Shown: positions 26,600-33,403 of the stretch, piece after piece
Layout: every line of letters begins with the position of its first letter
Position numbering within the stretch: the stretch's first letter is position 1
NCBI RefSeq assembly: GCF_022867805.1
Contig: NZ_JALIFO010000006.1
Span: 62,001 to 126,000, forward strand
Source: Cuneatibacter sp. NSJ-177
GTDB taxonomy: Bacteria; Bacillota; Clostridia; Lachnospirales; Lachnospiraceae
Length of the DNA: 64,000 bases
Direction of reading: 5' to 3'
Made by a program: the position numbers and the translations under genes
Notes under the pieces: generated by a model
The model's database searches: none
What the model was told of the DNA's origin: nothing
Seen by the model: the letters and a program-made list of their open reading frames with translations, nothing else

Positions 26600-27553
26600 A
26601 TGGAAGAAAAAATCTTATTGGAAATCCGGAATTTTTCGATTTCTTTTACCCAATATGAGCGCGGCCTGCGCCAGAAAGAATTGACCGTAATTCGGGATTT
26701 AAATGTCCGGGTTCGGGCCGGGGAGCTGGTGGCTGTGGTGGGTTCCAGCGGGTCGGGGAAAAGCCTTCTGGCCCACGGAATCTTGGGAATTCTCCCGTAC
26801 AACAGCCGCTGCGAAGGGGAGATTTTATACCGGGGAGAGCCGCTGACCAGGCGGAGATTAAAGAAACTGCGGGGCCGGGAGATCGTTTTGGTGCCCCAGA
26901 GCGTCGCCTATCTGGACCCTTTGATGAAGGTAGGAAGGCAGGTTCGCTCATCCCGCAAGGATGCGGAAAGTAAGAACAGGGTGAAAGCCTTATTCCGCCA
27001 GGCAAATCTGCCGGAGAACACGGAAGATAAGTACCCTTTTGAACTTTCCGGAGGAATGGCGAGAAGAGTGCTGGTATCAACGGCACGGATGGGACAGCCA
27101 AACCTCGTGATTGCCGATGAGCCGACGCCTGGCATGCACTTGGACGCGGCGAAACAGACCATGCAGGCATTCCGCGAGATGGCGGACGGCGGAGCCGGCG
27201 TACTTTTGATCACCCATGACCTGGAATTGGCGGTGGAGACGGCAGACCGGATTGTAGTTTTTTATGCAGGGGAAACCCTGGAAGAGGAACCTGCCTCCGC
27301 TTTTATGCAGGAAGAGACGCTCCGCCACCCTTATTCCAAGGCGCTCTGGCGAGCCATGCCGGCCCACGGGTTTGCTTCGGCGCCAGGTAGCCAGCCCTAC
27401 GGGGCGGACCGGCCGGAAGGCTGTATCTATGGGCCCAGATGTCCGGAGTATACCTGCGCCTGCGGTGCTGAAATCCCGTTTGTTCCGGCGGGAGAAGGCT
27501 GGGTCCGCTGCCTGCGGTGCGTAGAACAGGGAGAGGGAGGAGAGGAAACGTGA
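26600..27553 (+). CDS. ABC transporter ATP-binding protein, DppD-type
   Basis: A 317-residue ATPase. Walker A GSSGSGKS lies near residue 48, the signature LSGGMARR near 155, and Walker B LVIADEPTPG near 170. The C-terminal 60 residues hold the oligopeptide-permease cysteine motif (CIYGPRCPEYTCACG), which in relatives binds an Fe-S cluster. The true start is the ATG at 26600, preceded by TAGGAGG. It ends with a GTGA overlap with the second ATPase gene. Confidence 0.92.
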   Translation: MEEKILLEIRNFSISFTQYERGLRQKELTVIRDLNVRVRAGELVAVVGSSGSGKSLLAHGILGILPYNSRCEGEILYRGEPLTRRRLKKLRGREIVLVPQSVAYLDPLMKVGRQVRSSRKDAESKNRVKALFRQANLPENTEDKYPFELSGGMARRVLVSTARMGQPNLVIADEPTPGMHLDAAKQTMQAFREMADGGAGVLLITHDLELAVETADRIVVFYAGETLEEEPASAFMQEETLRHPYSKALWRAMPAHGFASAPGSQPYGADRPEGCIYGPRCPEYTCACGAEIPFVPAGEGWVRCLRCVEQGEGGEET

Positions 27554-28185
27554 AATTAGAAGCCAGAAAAATTTCCTTTCGTTACTCTGAGAAGGAGAGA
27601 GAGATTTGGAAGGACTTTTCCCTGGAGATTGACAGCGGAGAACGGGTGGGACTGTCTGCACCCAGCGGTTTTGGCAAAACAACGCTGTGTAAGATTCTAG
27701 CGGGATATGAAAAACCGGAGAGCGGAGTGATTCTGCTGGATGGAAAACCCCTCTCCGAGTATCGAGGTTACTGTCCGGTCCAGATGATCTGGCAGCATCC
27801 GGAGTATGCGGTCAATCCAAGACTTCGGATGGAAGAGGTCCTTCGGGACGGAGATCAGGTGGAGGAGCGGGTGATCCGCGGTCTCGGCATCGAGGACGGA
27901 TGGCGGAAGCGGTTTCCGGCGGAACTTTCCGGAGGGGAGTTGCAGCGATTTTGTATCGCAAGGGCGCTGGGAAGACGGACGAAATTTCTGTTGGCCGATG
28001 AGATCAGCACTATGCTGGATTTGATTACCCAAAGCCAGATCTGGGAGTTTTTAATCCATGAGACAAAGGAGCGTGGGATCGGACTGCTCTGCGTCAGCCA
28101 CAGTGAAGGGCTGCTGGAGCGGGTAAGCACCAGGCGGATTTCCCTGGAGAACAAAGAACAAGAAGCAATCCCGGCCGATATGTAA
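27550..28185 (+). CDS. ABC transporter ATP-binding protein, DppF-type (short)
   Basis: A 211-residue ATPase starting at the GTG overlapping the previous stop. It has Walker A APSGFGKTTL, signature LSGGELQRF and Walker B FLLADEISTMLD. It lacks the C-terminal oligopeptide-permease extension that the first ATPase has. The Walker B carries DEISTMLD instead of the usual DEPTSALD, a form also seen in some nickel or peptide importers. It completes the five-gene operon. Confidence 0.9.
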   Translation: MKLEARKISFRYSEKEREIWKDFSLEIDSGERVGLSAPSGFGKTTLCKILAGYEKPESGVILLDGKPLSEYRGYCPVQMIWQHPEYAVNPRLRMEEVLRDGDQVEERVIRGLGIEDGWRKRFPAELSGGELQRFCIARALGRRTKFLLADEISTMLDLITQSQIWEFLIHETKERGIGLLCVSHSEGLLERVSTRRISLENKEQEAIPADM

Positions 28186-28289
28186 GACGGCGGGATTGCT
28201 TCTGAACCAGCGAAGCGTATCTTGGTTGGCTGAAAGATTCGTCCCATCATATCAATGAAAATATTTTTAAAATTTATTGAAAATCATGC

Positions 28290-28318
28290 TTGACTTTTCG
28301 GGCATCGTATTGTATACT
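28290..28318 (+). promoter_or_regulatory. Promoter of the plus-strand cold-shock gene
   Basis: TTGACT at 28290-28295, 17 bases, TATACT at 28313-28318. The transcript has a leader of about 115 bases, as is common for cold-shock mRNAs whose 5' region acts as an RNA thermosensor. The gap 28186-28440 holds nothing else that I recognise. Confidence 0.75.
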
Positions 28319-28440
28319 AACTAATGTATTCCAAATATAGACATTGATTCTGCGCCGACCGTACTATCAAGATCTTATTGATAATGCACTCGGTGCCTTT
28401 TGTTTTATTATGGGTACAAAAAAAAGATGGAGGTACCCAG

Positions 28441-28653
28441 ATGAATAAAGGTACAGTAAAATGGTTTAATTCGGAAAAAGGCTACGGTTTTATCACCGAC
28501 GAGAATAACGGAAACGATCTGTTCGTTCATTTCTCCGCAATCATGGGAGACGGATTCAAATCCCTGAACGAAGGACAGCAGGTTTCCTTTGATGTTGAGC
28601 AGGACCCGAAGAACAAAAACAAATTTAGAGCTGTAAATGTAGCAGCAATCTAA
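28441..28653 (+). CDS. Cold-shock protein, CspA family (second copy)
   Basis: A 70-residue cold-shock domain protein, [18 protein letters not shown] with RNP2 LFVHFS. It has a two-residue insert (NNGND) relative to the copy at 14804-15001. ATGGAGGTACCC precedes the start; an upstream in-frame ATG at 28378 lies in the leader and has no ribosome binding site. It is flanked by its own promoter and a strong terminator. Confidence 0.96.
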   Translation: MNKGTVKWFNSEKGYGFITDENNGNDLFVHFSAIMGDGFKSLNEGQQVSFDVEQDPKNKNKFRAVNVAAI

Positions 28654-28661
28654 AAACAAAA

Positions 28662-28704
28662 AATGCCGTTCTCAGCCCAAGGTGGCTGGGAACGGCATTT
28701 TTTT
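28662..28704 (+). terminator. Terminator of the plus-strand cold-shock gene
   Basis: AATGCCGTTC and GAACGGCATT flank an inner CAGCC/GGCTG stem, followed by TTTTTTT. Confidence 0.9.
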
Positions 28705-28834
28705 ATTTTATGACTATAAAGTTGTCAGCTTTCTGGCAGAACAAAAATCCCTTCGGGCAGGAAGTACTTTGTCTGTCCGAAGGGATTGCCGTCCCAGGCT
28801 GATGGGCAGTCTGGGACAAGGAGAAAGAAAACGG

Positions 28835-29362
28835 TTATTTGCAATCTTCCTTCGGCGGGGTGTCGAAGTCCGGATTGTATGCGTAAAAGTTTTTGGTCTC
28901 AATGTTATCTACCGCATTGCGGAGCGTTTCGCCGAACCGCTGGAAATGGACGATTTCACGTTCTCTTAAGAAACGGATCGGGTCGCAGATTTCCGGGTCG
29001 CTGATCGTACGGAGAATATTGTCATAAGTAACGCGAGCTTTTTGTTCGGCAGCCATGTCTTCCACCAGGTCGGCAATCGCGTCGCCCTTACTCTGGAATT
29101 CACAGGCATTGAAGGGGACTCCGCCTGCGGCCTGCGGCCAGATCCCGGTGGTGTGATCAATATAATAAGGGCCGAAGCCGGAGGCTTTAATCTCCTCCAT
29201 CGTCAGGTTCCGGGTCAGCTGATGGATGATGGCGGCTACGATTTCCATGTGGGCCAGTTCTTCGGTTCCGATATCTGTCAGCGTACCTTTTGCCATCTTA
29301 AACGGCATCGCATAGCGCTGGGAGAGATAGCGCATGGAAGCCCCGATTTCTCCATCTGGCCC
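28835..29362 (-). CDS. cotJC: cotJC 3' segment (manganese-catalase-like spore coat protein)
   Basis: On the minus strand this segment encodes PDGEIGASMRYLSQRYAMPF and continues without a stop for 174 codons. It carries the di-manganese ligand motifs TEELAHMEIV, DMAAEQKAR and REREIVHFQRF of the CotJC/manganese-catalase family. The first 31 residues of a normal CotJC are missing here; they are encoded at 31304-31213, directly after cotJB. Translation from the only local ATG (29335) would lose the first metal-ligand Glu, so the segment is probably functional only after removal of the 1852-base element that separates the two halves. Joined product: 205 residues with Glu35, Glu65 and His68. Confidence 0.9.
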   Translation of the reverse strand, partial: GPDGEIGASMRYLSQRYAMPFKMAKGTLTDIGTEELAHMEIVAAIIHQLTRNLTMEEIKASGFGPYYIDHTTGIWPQAAGGVPFNACEFQSKGDAIADLVEDMAAEQKARVTYDNILRTISDPEICDPIRFLREREIVHFQRFGETLRNAVDNIETKNFYAYNPDFDTPPKEDCK

Positions 29363-29382
29363 TCCAAGTGGCAGATTGAGAG
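29361..29382 (-). repeat. Recombination junction next to the cotJC 3' segment
   Basis: The core TGGAGG (minus strand, 29366-29361) is shared with the other junction at 31218-31213. The adjacent arm GTGGCAGATTGAGAG (plus strand, 29368-29382) is an inverted copy, 13 of 15 bases, of the arm at the other end of the element. Confidence 0.85.
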
Positions 29383-29567
29383 AAAAATGGAAAAAGCATG
29401 ATACAAATATAACTTTTAAAAAAGTGTTTATTGTAATGGATGGATGTCATAGGAAAAAGCAGGATGGGAAAAACTCGGAAATCCATTCCTTGCCCGGCAA
29501 AATGTATACAATCGTGTCAGAAATGTGCAGAAAAGGTTGAATCTTAGAAATTTAAAAAATGACGTAC

Positions 29568-29596
29568 TTGACAGAGGAGCGGATATTCTTTACACT
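29568..29596 (+). promoter_or_regulatory. Promoter inside the cotJC element
   Basis: TTGACA at 29568-29573, 17 bases, TACACT at 29591-29596. Confidence 0.7.
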
Positions 29597-29602
29597 AATA
29601 CA

Positions 29603-29763
29603 CAAAGCGTTTTTGCTCATTCCTATTCCTGTTCCAAAAAGGAGGCTTGGCTCCTCGGAAAGCCGGGCTGCAGAGACGCTGATATGAAAGAGGCTACTCT
29701 TTCCATATCCTCCCAAAGGATGACGCCTTGCGAAAGTCGGTCGCAGGGCGTCTTACTTTTTTT
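29603..29763 (+). ncRNA. Candidate structured RNA (about 160 bases) in the cotJC element
   Basis: Bounded by the promoter at 29568-29596 and a terminator. Internal stems include AGGAG/CTCCT and GATATGAAAGAG with CTCTTTCCATATC (one bulge). It does not match riboswitch, 6S, SRP or tmRNA signatures that I know. It could be a free RNA or an attenuated leader of the recombinase gene 260 bases downstream. It has no good open reading frame with a ribosome binding site. Confidence 0.5.
29722..29763 (+). terminator. Terminator of the element RNA
   Basis: GACGCCTTGCG and CGCAGGGCGTC form an 11-bp stem with a nine-base loop, followed by TTACTTTTTTT. Confidence 0.8.
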
Positions 29764-29905
29764 GCACGGCGGGAATATGTTTTTGGCGAAGCGCTGCCCG
29801 CTTTGCCAGAAGCTTTTTTTTATCTTCCGGATAACTATTCAATTTTTGGGGCGGGCCGTAGACGCAGGAAATCTGGGAAGGGCGGGCGGAAAGTGTTTTT
29901 TTCAT
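29753..29905 (-). CDS. Small basic protein (50 residues) in the cotJC element
   Basis: A minus-strand ORF beginning MKKTLSARPSQISCVYGPPQ and ending RQKHIPAVQKK, strongly positive, with a CVYGPP motif. AAAAGGATGATTTC gives a good ribosome binding site seven bases before the ATG. It lies in the same direction as cotJ, downstream of any read-through transcript from cotJA-cotJB. I recognise no family. Being small and basic and encoded next to a serine recombinase, it is a candidate recombination directionality factor, in analogy to SprB of the SP-beta system; this is inference. Its stop codon abuts the terminator of the opposite-strand RNA. Confidence 0.6.
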   Translation of the reverse strand: MKKTLSARPSQISCVYGPPQKLNSYPEDKKKLLAKRAALRQKHIPAVQKK

Positions 29906-30021
29906 GAAATCATCCTTTTGGGGGCTCATTTTGTTCTATGCGGAAAAAGGTCCGATTAGAAATCCTTCACTCATAGAGAAGTGAAATTTGCAATAGGATA
30001 AAAGAAAAAGGCGGTGCAGGT

Positions 30022-31176
30022 TTGACAGCGGCAGCCTATATCCGGGTATCCACGGAAGAGCAGATTGAGTATTCACCGGCAAGCCAGAGAAAAAAGATTG
30101 AGGAATACGTGAAAGGAAGAGGAATTCTTCTACCGGAAGAATATATTTTTATCGATGAAGGGATCAGCGGCAGAAAGGCGGAAAAACGGCCTGCCTTCAT
30201 GCGGATGGTAGGGATGGCAAAACAAAAACCCCGCCCCTTCGATCTTATATTGGTCTGGAAGTTTTCACGTTTTGCGAGAAACCGTCAGGACAGTATTCTT
30301 TATAAATCCATGCTCCGGAAGGATTGCGGGATTGAAGTGGTGTCCATCACAGAACCTTTGGGCCATGACCCTTCGGCTATGCTGATGGAAGCGCTCCTGG
30401 AGGCGATGGACGAATATTATTCGATCAATCTGGCGCAGGAAGTGCGCCGGGGGATGAATGAGAAATTTTCGCGGGGAGGCGTGGTCTCGCCGCCTCCCTA
30501 TGGTTACCGGATCGGCCCGGATGGGGTTGTTGCCGAGGCGCGGGAAGTGAGAGTGGTCCGCGGCATGTTTCAGGCTAACCGGCGCGGCATGAGCTGCCGG
30601 GAGATTGCGGAAGCGCTGAATCAAAAAGAAATTTTGACGGCCCGCGGAAAACCGTGGGAAAGCCGAAGCGTGCGGTATGTGCTGGGCAATCCCTACTATA
30701 TCGGATGGCAACGGCGGAGCCTAGAAGGCCGGAGGGAAGAGGACCGGTACCGCCGGGGCAAAGAATTCGCTGTGGTGCCGGGCGCCCATGAGGCGGCGGT
30801 GGAGGAGGACCTGTTCTGGGAGGTACAGGAGCAGCTTTTCCGGGAGGGGAACCAGGAATTAAAAAAAACAGAACCCTATCTCCTGCGCGGTCTGGTGCGC
30901 TGCGGCAGCTGCGGACGGATTTTGACCAGGGCAGCCGGAGGCGAGGCTCTGCAATGTCCAGGGTATGGGAGAAAAAAATGTAAAAAATCTCATTTTGTTC
31001 GTATGGAAGAAATCGAATACGCTGTATGGAATCAGGTAAAACTGGATTGGGGAGATCAATTTCCCCAATGGAATAAAAAAGCGATGGATGAAAGCAATGC
31101 TGTTTTGCGGTCATGGATCGGGGAGATCCTTTATTTTGCAGAAGACCGGAGCATTGAAATCCGTTACCGGAGGTAG
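30022..31176 (+). CDS. Serine recombinase (resolvase/invertase type) of the cotJC element
   Basis: A 384-residue recombinase. The catalytic resolvase domain (residues 1-145) begins AAYIRVSTEEQ with the nucleophile Ser10, followed by KFSRFARN. A recombinase domain (about 160-260) contains GYRIGPDG and VRYVLGNPYYIGWQRR. A zinc ribbon (about 290-330) has CGSCGRILTRAAGG and two later cysteines. It lacks most of the coiled-coil C-terminus of large integrases, making it shorter than usual. The start is the TTG at 30022. It lies inside the split cotJC gene, opposite in direction, and ends 17 bases before the inverted-repeat arm. Expected job: excision of the element to rejoin cotJC. Confidence 0.93.
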   Translation: MTAAAYIRVSTEEQIEYSPASQRKKIEEYVKGRGILLPEEYIFIDEGISGRKAEKRPAFMRMVGMAKQKPRPFDLILVWKFSRFARNRQDSILYKSMLRKDCGIEVVSITEPLGHDPSAMLMEALLEAMDEYYSINLAQEVRRGMNEKFSRGGVVSPPPYGYRIGPDGVVAEAREVRVVRGMFQANRRGMSCREIAEALNQKEILTARGKPWESRSVRYVLGNPYYIGWQRRSLEGRREEDRYRRGKEFAVVPGAHEAAVEEDLFWEVQEQLFREGNQELKKTEPYLLRGLVRCGSCGRILTRAAGGEALQCPGYGRKKCKKSHFVRMEEIEYAVWNQVKLDWGDQFPQWNKKAMDESNAVLRSWIGEILYFAEDRSIEIRYRR

Positions 31177-31304
31177 GAGAAGGCAGCAAACTCTCTTATT
31201 CTGCCACCCGCTCCTCCATACTGCGACATGATATACGAGGCTATCTTAGGGTTGGGCTGGGAGATTTTTACAGGGTACTGCAAACGTTTCTCATATCTCC
31301 ACAT
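31164..31304 (-). CDS. cotJC: cotJC 5' segment (first 31 codons plus element sequence)
   Basis: Directly after cotJB, whose stop overlaps this start as TAATG, the minus strand reads MWRYEKRLQYPVKISQPNPK and then IASYIMSQYGG. This is the canonical N-terminus of CotJC. At codon 31 (position 31213) the homology ends and 15 element-derived codons run to a stop at 31164. The continuation of the protein (PDGEIGAS onwards) is found at 29359 leftwards. The translational coupling to cotJB shows that this is the genuine start of the operon's third gene. It is too short to be found by ordinary ORF cut-offs. Confidence 0.92.
   Translation of the reverse strand: MWRYEKRLQYPVKISQPNPKIASYIMSQYGGAGGRIREFAAFSYLR
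31193..31218 (-). repeat. Recombination junction next to the cotJC 5' segment
   Basis: The core TGGAGG occupies 31218-31213 (minus strand). Five bases beyond the GG lies the arm GTGGCAGAATAAGAG (31207-31193), the inverted partner of the arm at 29368-29382. Confidence 0.85.
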
Positions 31305-31555
31305 TAGCACATCCCTCCTTCCCAGGGCCACGGATCATCCAGCCAAGTCCAGCCGTCCGCCGTGTTGACATCGGTGATCTGCAAGGGTCTTACGGACATT
31401 ACGTATTCTTGATAAACTAGATTGTAGGCGGCCCGCATTTGCTGGTAGTAGGCAAGCGCTTCGGCATTATCCGGATGGGTATCCAAGAACAGGATGACGT
31501 CATCTACGGCAAAACCGTATTCATAGACTTTTTGCAATAATGGATTCATCTGCAT
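31304..31555 (-). CDS. cotJB: Spore coat protein CotJB
   Basis: An 83-residue protein starting MQMNPLLQKVYEYGFAVDD, with the family's FLDTHPDNAEALAYYQQM and Tyr-rich middle and the closing DGWTWLDDPWPWEGG. CotJB is a small spore-coat component produced in the mother cell with CotJA and CotJC. I prefer the ATG at 31555; a TTG 12 bases upstream would abut the ribosome binding site. It overlaps cotJA by 10 bases and its stop overlaps the cotJC start (TAATG). Confidence 0.92.
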   Translation of the reverse strand: MQMNPLLQKVYEYGFAVDDVILFLDTHPDNAEALAYYQQMRAAYNLVYQEYVMSVRPLQITDVNTADGWTWLDDPWPWEGGMC

Positions 31556-31908
31556 TTTGTGCCGCAACCTCCTCCCACCAACCAGGGATAATCAAGATCC
31601 TGGAAGATTGTGCCGATCATCAGCGCCTCTTCGGTGTTATAGATATTTTGCCATCTCTGCCAAGGCACATAGGTCATGCCGACCGGGAAGCTGTCGATAC
31701 ATTCCGGAAGAAACGGCATCTCCGGAGTAGCTGGCATGGTCCTTTCACAATCGGGCACAGCCATCTGCGGCTCTCGTCTGCATCCGCAGGTTTCCTGGGG
31801 CTGACGGTTCCGGTTGCAGTTATTCATCGCCGGGCCCTGTGCCTGATTGCGCCGGCAGCCGCAGTCTTGATTGCGCCGGCGCATGGAATAGTCAGGGGAA
31901 TAGCTCAA
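31546..31908 (-). CDS. cotJA: Spore coat associated protein CotJA
   Basis: A 120-residue protein. The N-terminal half is rich in Arg, Asn, Cys and Gln (CGCRRNQ repeats). The C-terminal half holds the conserved PVGMTYVPWQRWQNIYNTEEAL and GTIFQDLDYPWLVG segments of CotJA. The start is a TTG at 31908 with GAAAGGAG eight bases upstream. The cysteine-rich tail CGTKCR may cross-link in the coat. It heads the interrupted cotJABC operon. CotJ genes in Bacillus depend on sigma-E, but I cannot identify a convincing sigma-E promoter here. Confidence 0.92.
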   Translation of the reverse strand: MSYSPDYSMRRRNQDCGCRRNQAQGPAMNNCNRNRQPQETCGCRREPQMAVPDCERTMPATPEMPFLPECIDSFPVGMTYVPWQRWQNIYNTEEALMIGTIFQDLDYPWLVGGGCGTKCR

Positions 31909-31979
31909 AATTCATTCTCCTTTCAGTTTCCTACTTGTTTTAGAATAGCTTATGGCAGGGACTGGCAGGAGGTTCCGGT

Positions 31980-32171
31980 CTACGGCTGGCGGATCGTGTC
32001 TTCTTTCTCATCGTAAGGCGGTACGAAAGAATAAATCTCCCGGTAGGATTCGTATTCCGCCATGTTGATGGGGGCGGAGGGAATCAGGCCGGTACAGTCT
32101 GTGTTGCTGGCAGCCTGCAGGGTTTCCTGGCTGATGTGGTATTTTTTGTCAGAATCTAATTTGTTTTTCAT
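31980..32171 (-). CDS. Small conserved-looking protein upstream of cotJA
   Basis: A 63-residue hydrophilic protein with the central motif TDCTGLIPSAPINMAEYESY. AAAGGAG lies eight bases before the ATG, and it is 71 bases upstream of cotJA on the same strand, so it is probably a co-expressed, sporulation-linked small protein. I associate the TDCTGLIP motif with small unnamed proteins of Lachnospiraceae from memory only. No domain or function is known to me. Confidence 0.65.
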   Translation of the reverse strand: MKNKLDSDKKYHISQETLQAASNTDCTGLIPSAPINMAEYESYREIYSFVPPYDEKEDTIRQP

Positions 32172-32250
32172 GGGATCAGCTCCTTTGTATTCAATTAAAA
32201 GCGACGTGTGCTTCCTCTATTAGCTTGATCCGATGCAGGGGAAATAAACG

Positions 32251-32280
32251 TGGACAGCAATGGGAATCCTGTGCTATAAT
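32251..32280 (+). promoter_or_regulatory. Promoter of the mutY operon
   Basis: TGGACA at 32251-32256 and TATAAT at 32275-32280, spacer 18, with a TGC extension before the -10 box. Confidence 0.65.
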
Positions 32281-32340
32281 GCCTAAAGTGTGTAAATTTT
32301 GTGAACTGATATGACAACCAGGAAGAAGGTTTGGTTGAAA

Positions 32341-33393
32341 ATGGATAAAAAAACGCGTGTGGAAAGAATCACCCCGCTTCTGACCGGATGGTACCGGGAG
32401 AATGCCAGAGCGCTGCCCTGGCGGGAGAACCCCTCCCCTTACCGGATCTGGATTTCGGAGATTATGCTTCAGCAAACCCGGATTGAAGCGGTGAAGCCAT
32501 ATTTCGACCGCTTTTTAACTGCCCTGCCGGATGTTCGAGCCTTGGCGGAGGCTTCGGAAGAAACGGTGTTGAAGCTCTGGGAAGGGCTTGGCTACTACAG
32601 CCGCGCAAGGAATCTGCAAAAAGCAGCCCGCCTGTGTATGGAACAATACGGCGGCGAGCTGCCCCGGTCCTACCGGGAACTTTTGGAACTTCCGGGAATC
32701 GGGAATTATACAGCCGGCGCGATCGCATCCATTGCCTGGGGGGAGAGGGTTCCGGCTGTGGATGGAAATGTACTCCGCGTCCTCGCCCGTCTCTGCGCCA
32801 ACGGAGAGGATATCACAAAGCAGCCGGTCAAGCGGGCCGCCGAACAACTGCTTCTGGAGACTCTGCCGGAGGAAAAGCCAGGGGACTTTAACGAAGGGAT
32901 CATGGAGCTGGGGGAGACCGTATGTCTGCCGAACGGCGCGCCGCTTTGCATGCTCTGCCCTCTGCGGGAATATTGCCTGGCTTTTGAACAGGGAAATACG
33001 GAGGAGTATCCGGTGAAAGCGGCGAAGAAGCCGCGGAGAATTGAGGAGAGGACTGTTTTTCTGATCGAGATTGGACGGCGCGTTGCGATTCGGAAACGGC
33101 CGGATACCGGGCTTTTAGCCGGTCTGTACGAGCTCCCGGCGATGGAGGGGCATCTGTCGGCCGAAGAAGTGGATCACTGGCTGCAATCGCAGCAGGCCTC
33201 CGCTTTATCCGTGGAGCCGCTGAAAAAGGCAAAACATATATTTTCTCATGTGGAATGGCATATGGTGGGATACCGGGTTCGCTTGGAGAAAGAACTGGCC
33301 GGAGACTGGATTTACGTACCGCGGGAAGAGGTACGGGAGGTTTATCCTCTCCCCACGGCTCTCAAGGCTTATGCAGAATACTGGAATTCATGA
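32341..33393 (+). CDS. mutY: A/G-specific adenine glycosylase MutY
   Basis: A 350-residue base-excision repair enzyme that removes adenine mispaired with 8-oxoguanine. The catalytic Glu lies in MLQQTRIEAV, the helix-hairpin-helix is LPGIGNYTAGAIASIAWGE with the conserved Asp in PAVDGNVLRVLAR, and the Fe-S cluster is C-x7-C-x2-C-x5-C (near residue 200). A Nudix-like recognition domain occupies about residues 235-345. I start at 32341, with AGAAGG upstream; an in-frame ATG at 32311 has no ribosome binding site. A lipid kinase gene follows by 10 bases. Confidence 0.95.
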   Translation: MDKKTRVERITPLLTGWYRENARALPWRENPSPYRIWISEIMLQQTRIEAVKPYFDRFLTALPDVRALAEASEETVLKLWEGLGYYSRARNLQKAARLCMEQYGGELPRSYRELLELPGIGNYTAGAIASIAWGERVPAVDGNVLRVLARLCANGEDITKQPVKRAAEQLLLETLPEEKPGDFNEGIMELGETVCLPNGAPLCMLCPLREYCLAFEQGNTEEYPVKAAKKPRRIEERTVFLIEIGRRVAIRKRPDTGLLAGLYELPAMEGHLSAEEVDHWLQSQQASALSVEPLKKAKHIFSHVEWHMVGYRVRLEKELAGDWIYVPREEVREVYPLPTALKAYAEYWNS

Positions 33394-33403
33394 GGGGGAA
33401 CGG

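Larger units (their letters stand above)
29363..31214. mobile_element. cotJC-intervening element (skin-like, 1852 bases)
   Basis: An element inserted in codon 31 of cotJC. It carries a serine recombinase (30022-31176, plus strand), a 50-residue basic protein (29753-29905, minus strand) and an RNA transcription unit (29568-29763, plus strand). Its ends are 15-base inverted repeats at 29368-29382 and 31193-31207, each separated by five bases from the dinucleotide GG of the shared core. The rejoined element ends would give a 42-base near-palindrome, as expected for a serine-recombinase attP. Excision at GG restores cotJC in frame. Comparable elements in sigK and spsM of other spore formers are excised in the mother cell; that this one is excised during sporulation is inference. 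Confidence 0.88.

Noticed and set aside
28835-29335. A stand-alone 166-residue manganese-catalase protein starting at the ATG at 29335
   Set aside because: That start drops the first metal ligand, and homology continues upstream to exactly the element junction; the segment is the 3' part of split cotJC.
29603-29763. 6S RNA, SRP RNA or a known riboswitch in the cotJC element
   Set aside because: None of the conserved sequence blocks of those families can be seen.
29525-29959. A 144-codon open frame on the plus strand inside the cotJC element
   Set aside because: No ribosome binding site, no recognisable domain, and it runs through a strong terminator and over the antisense small gene.
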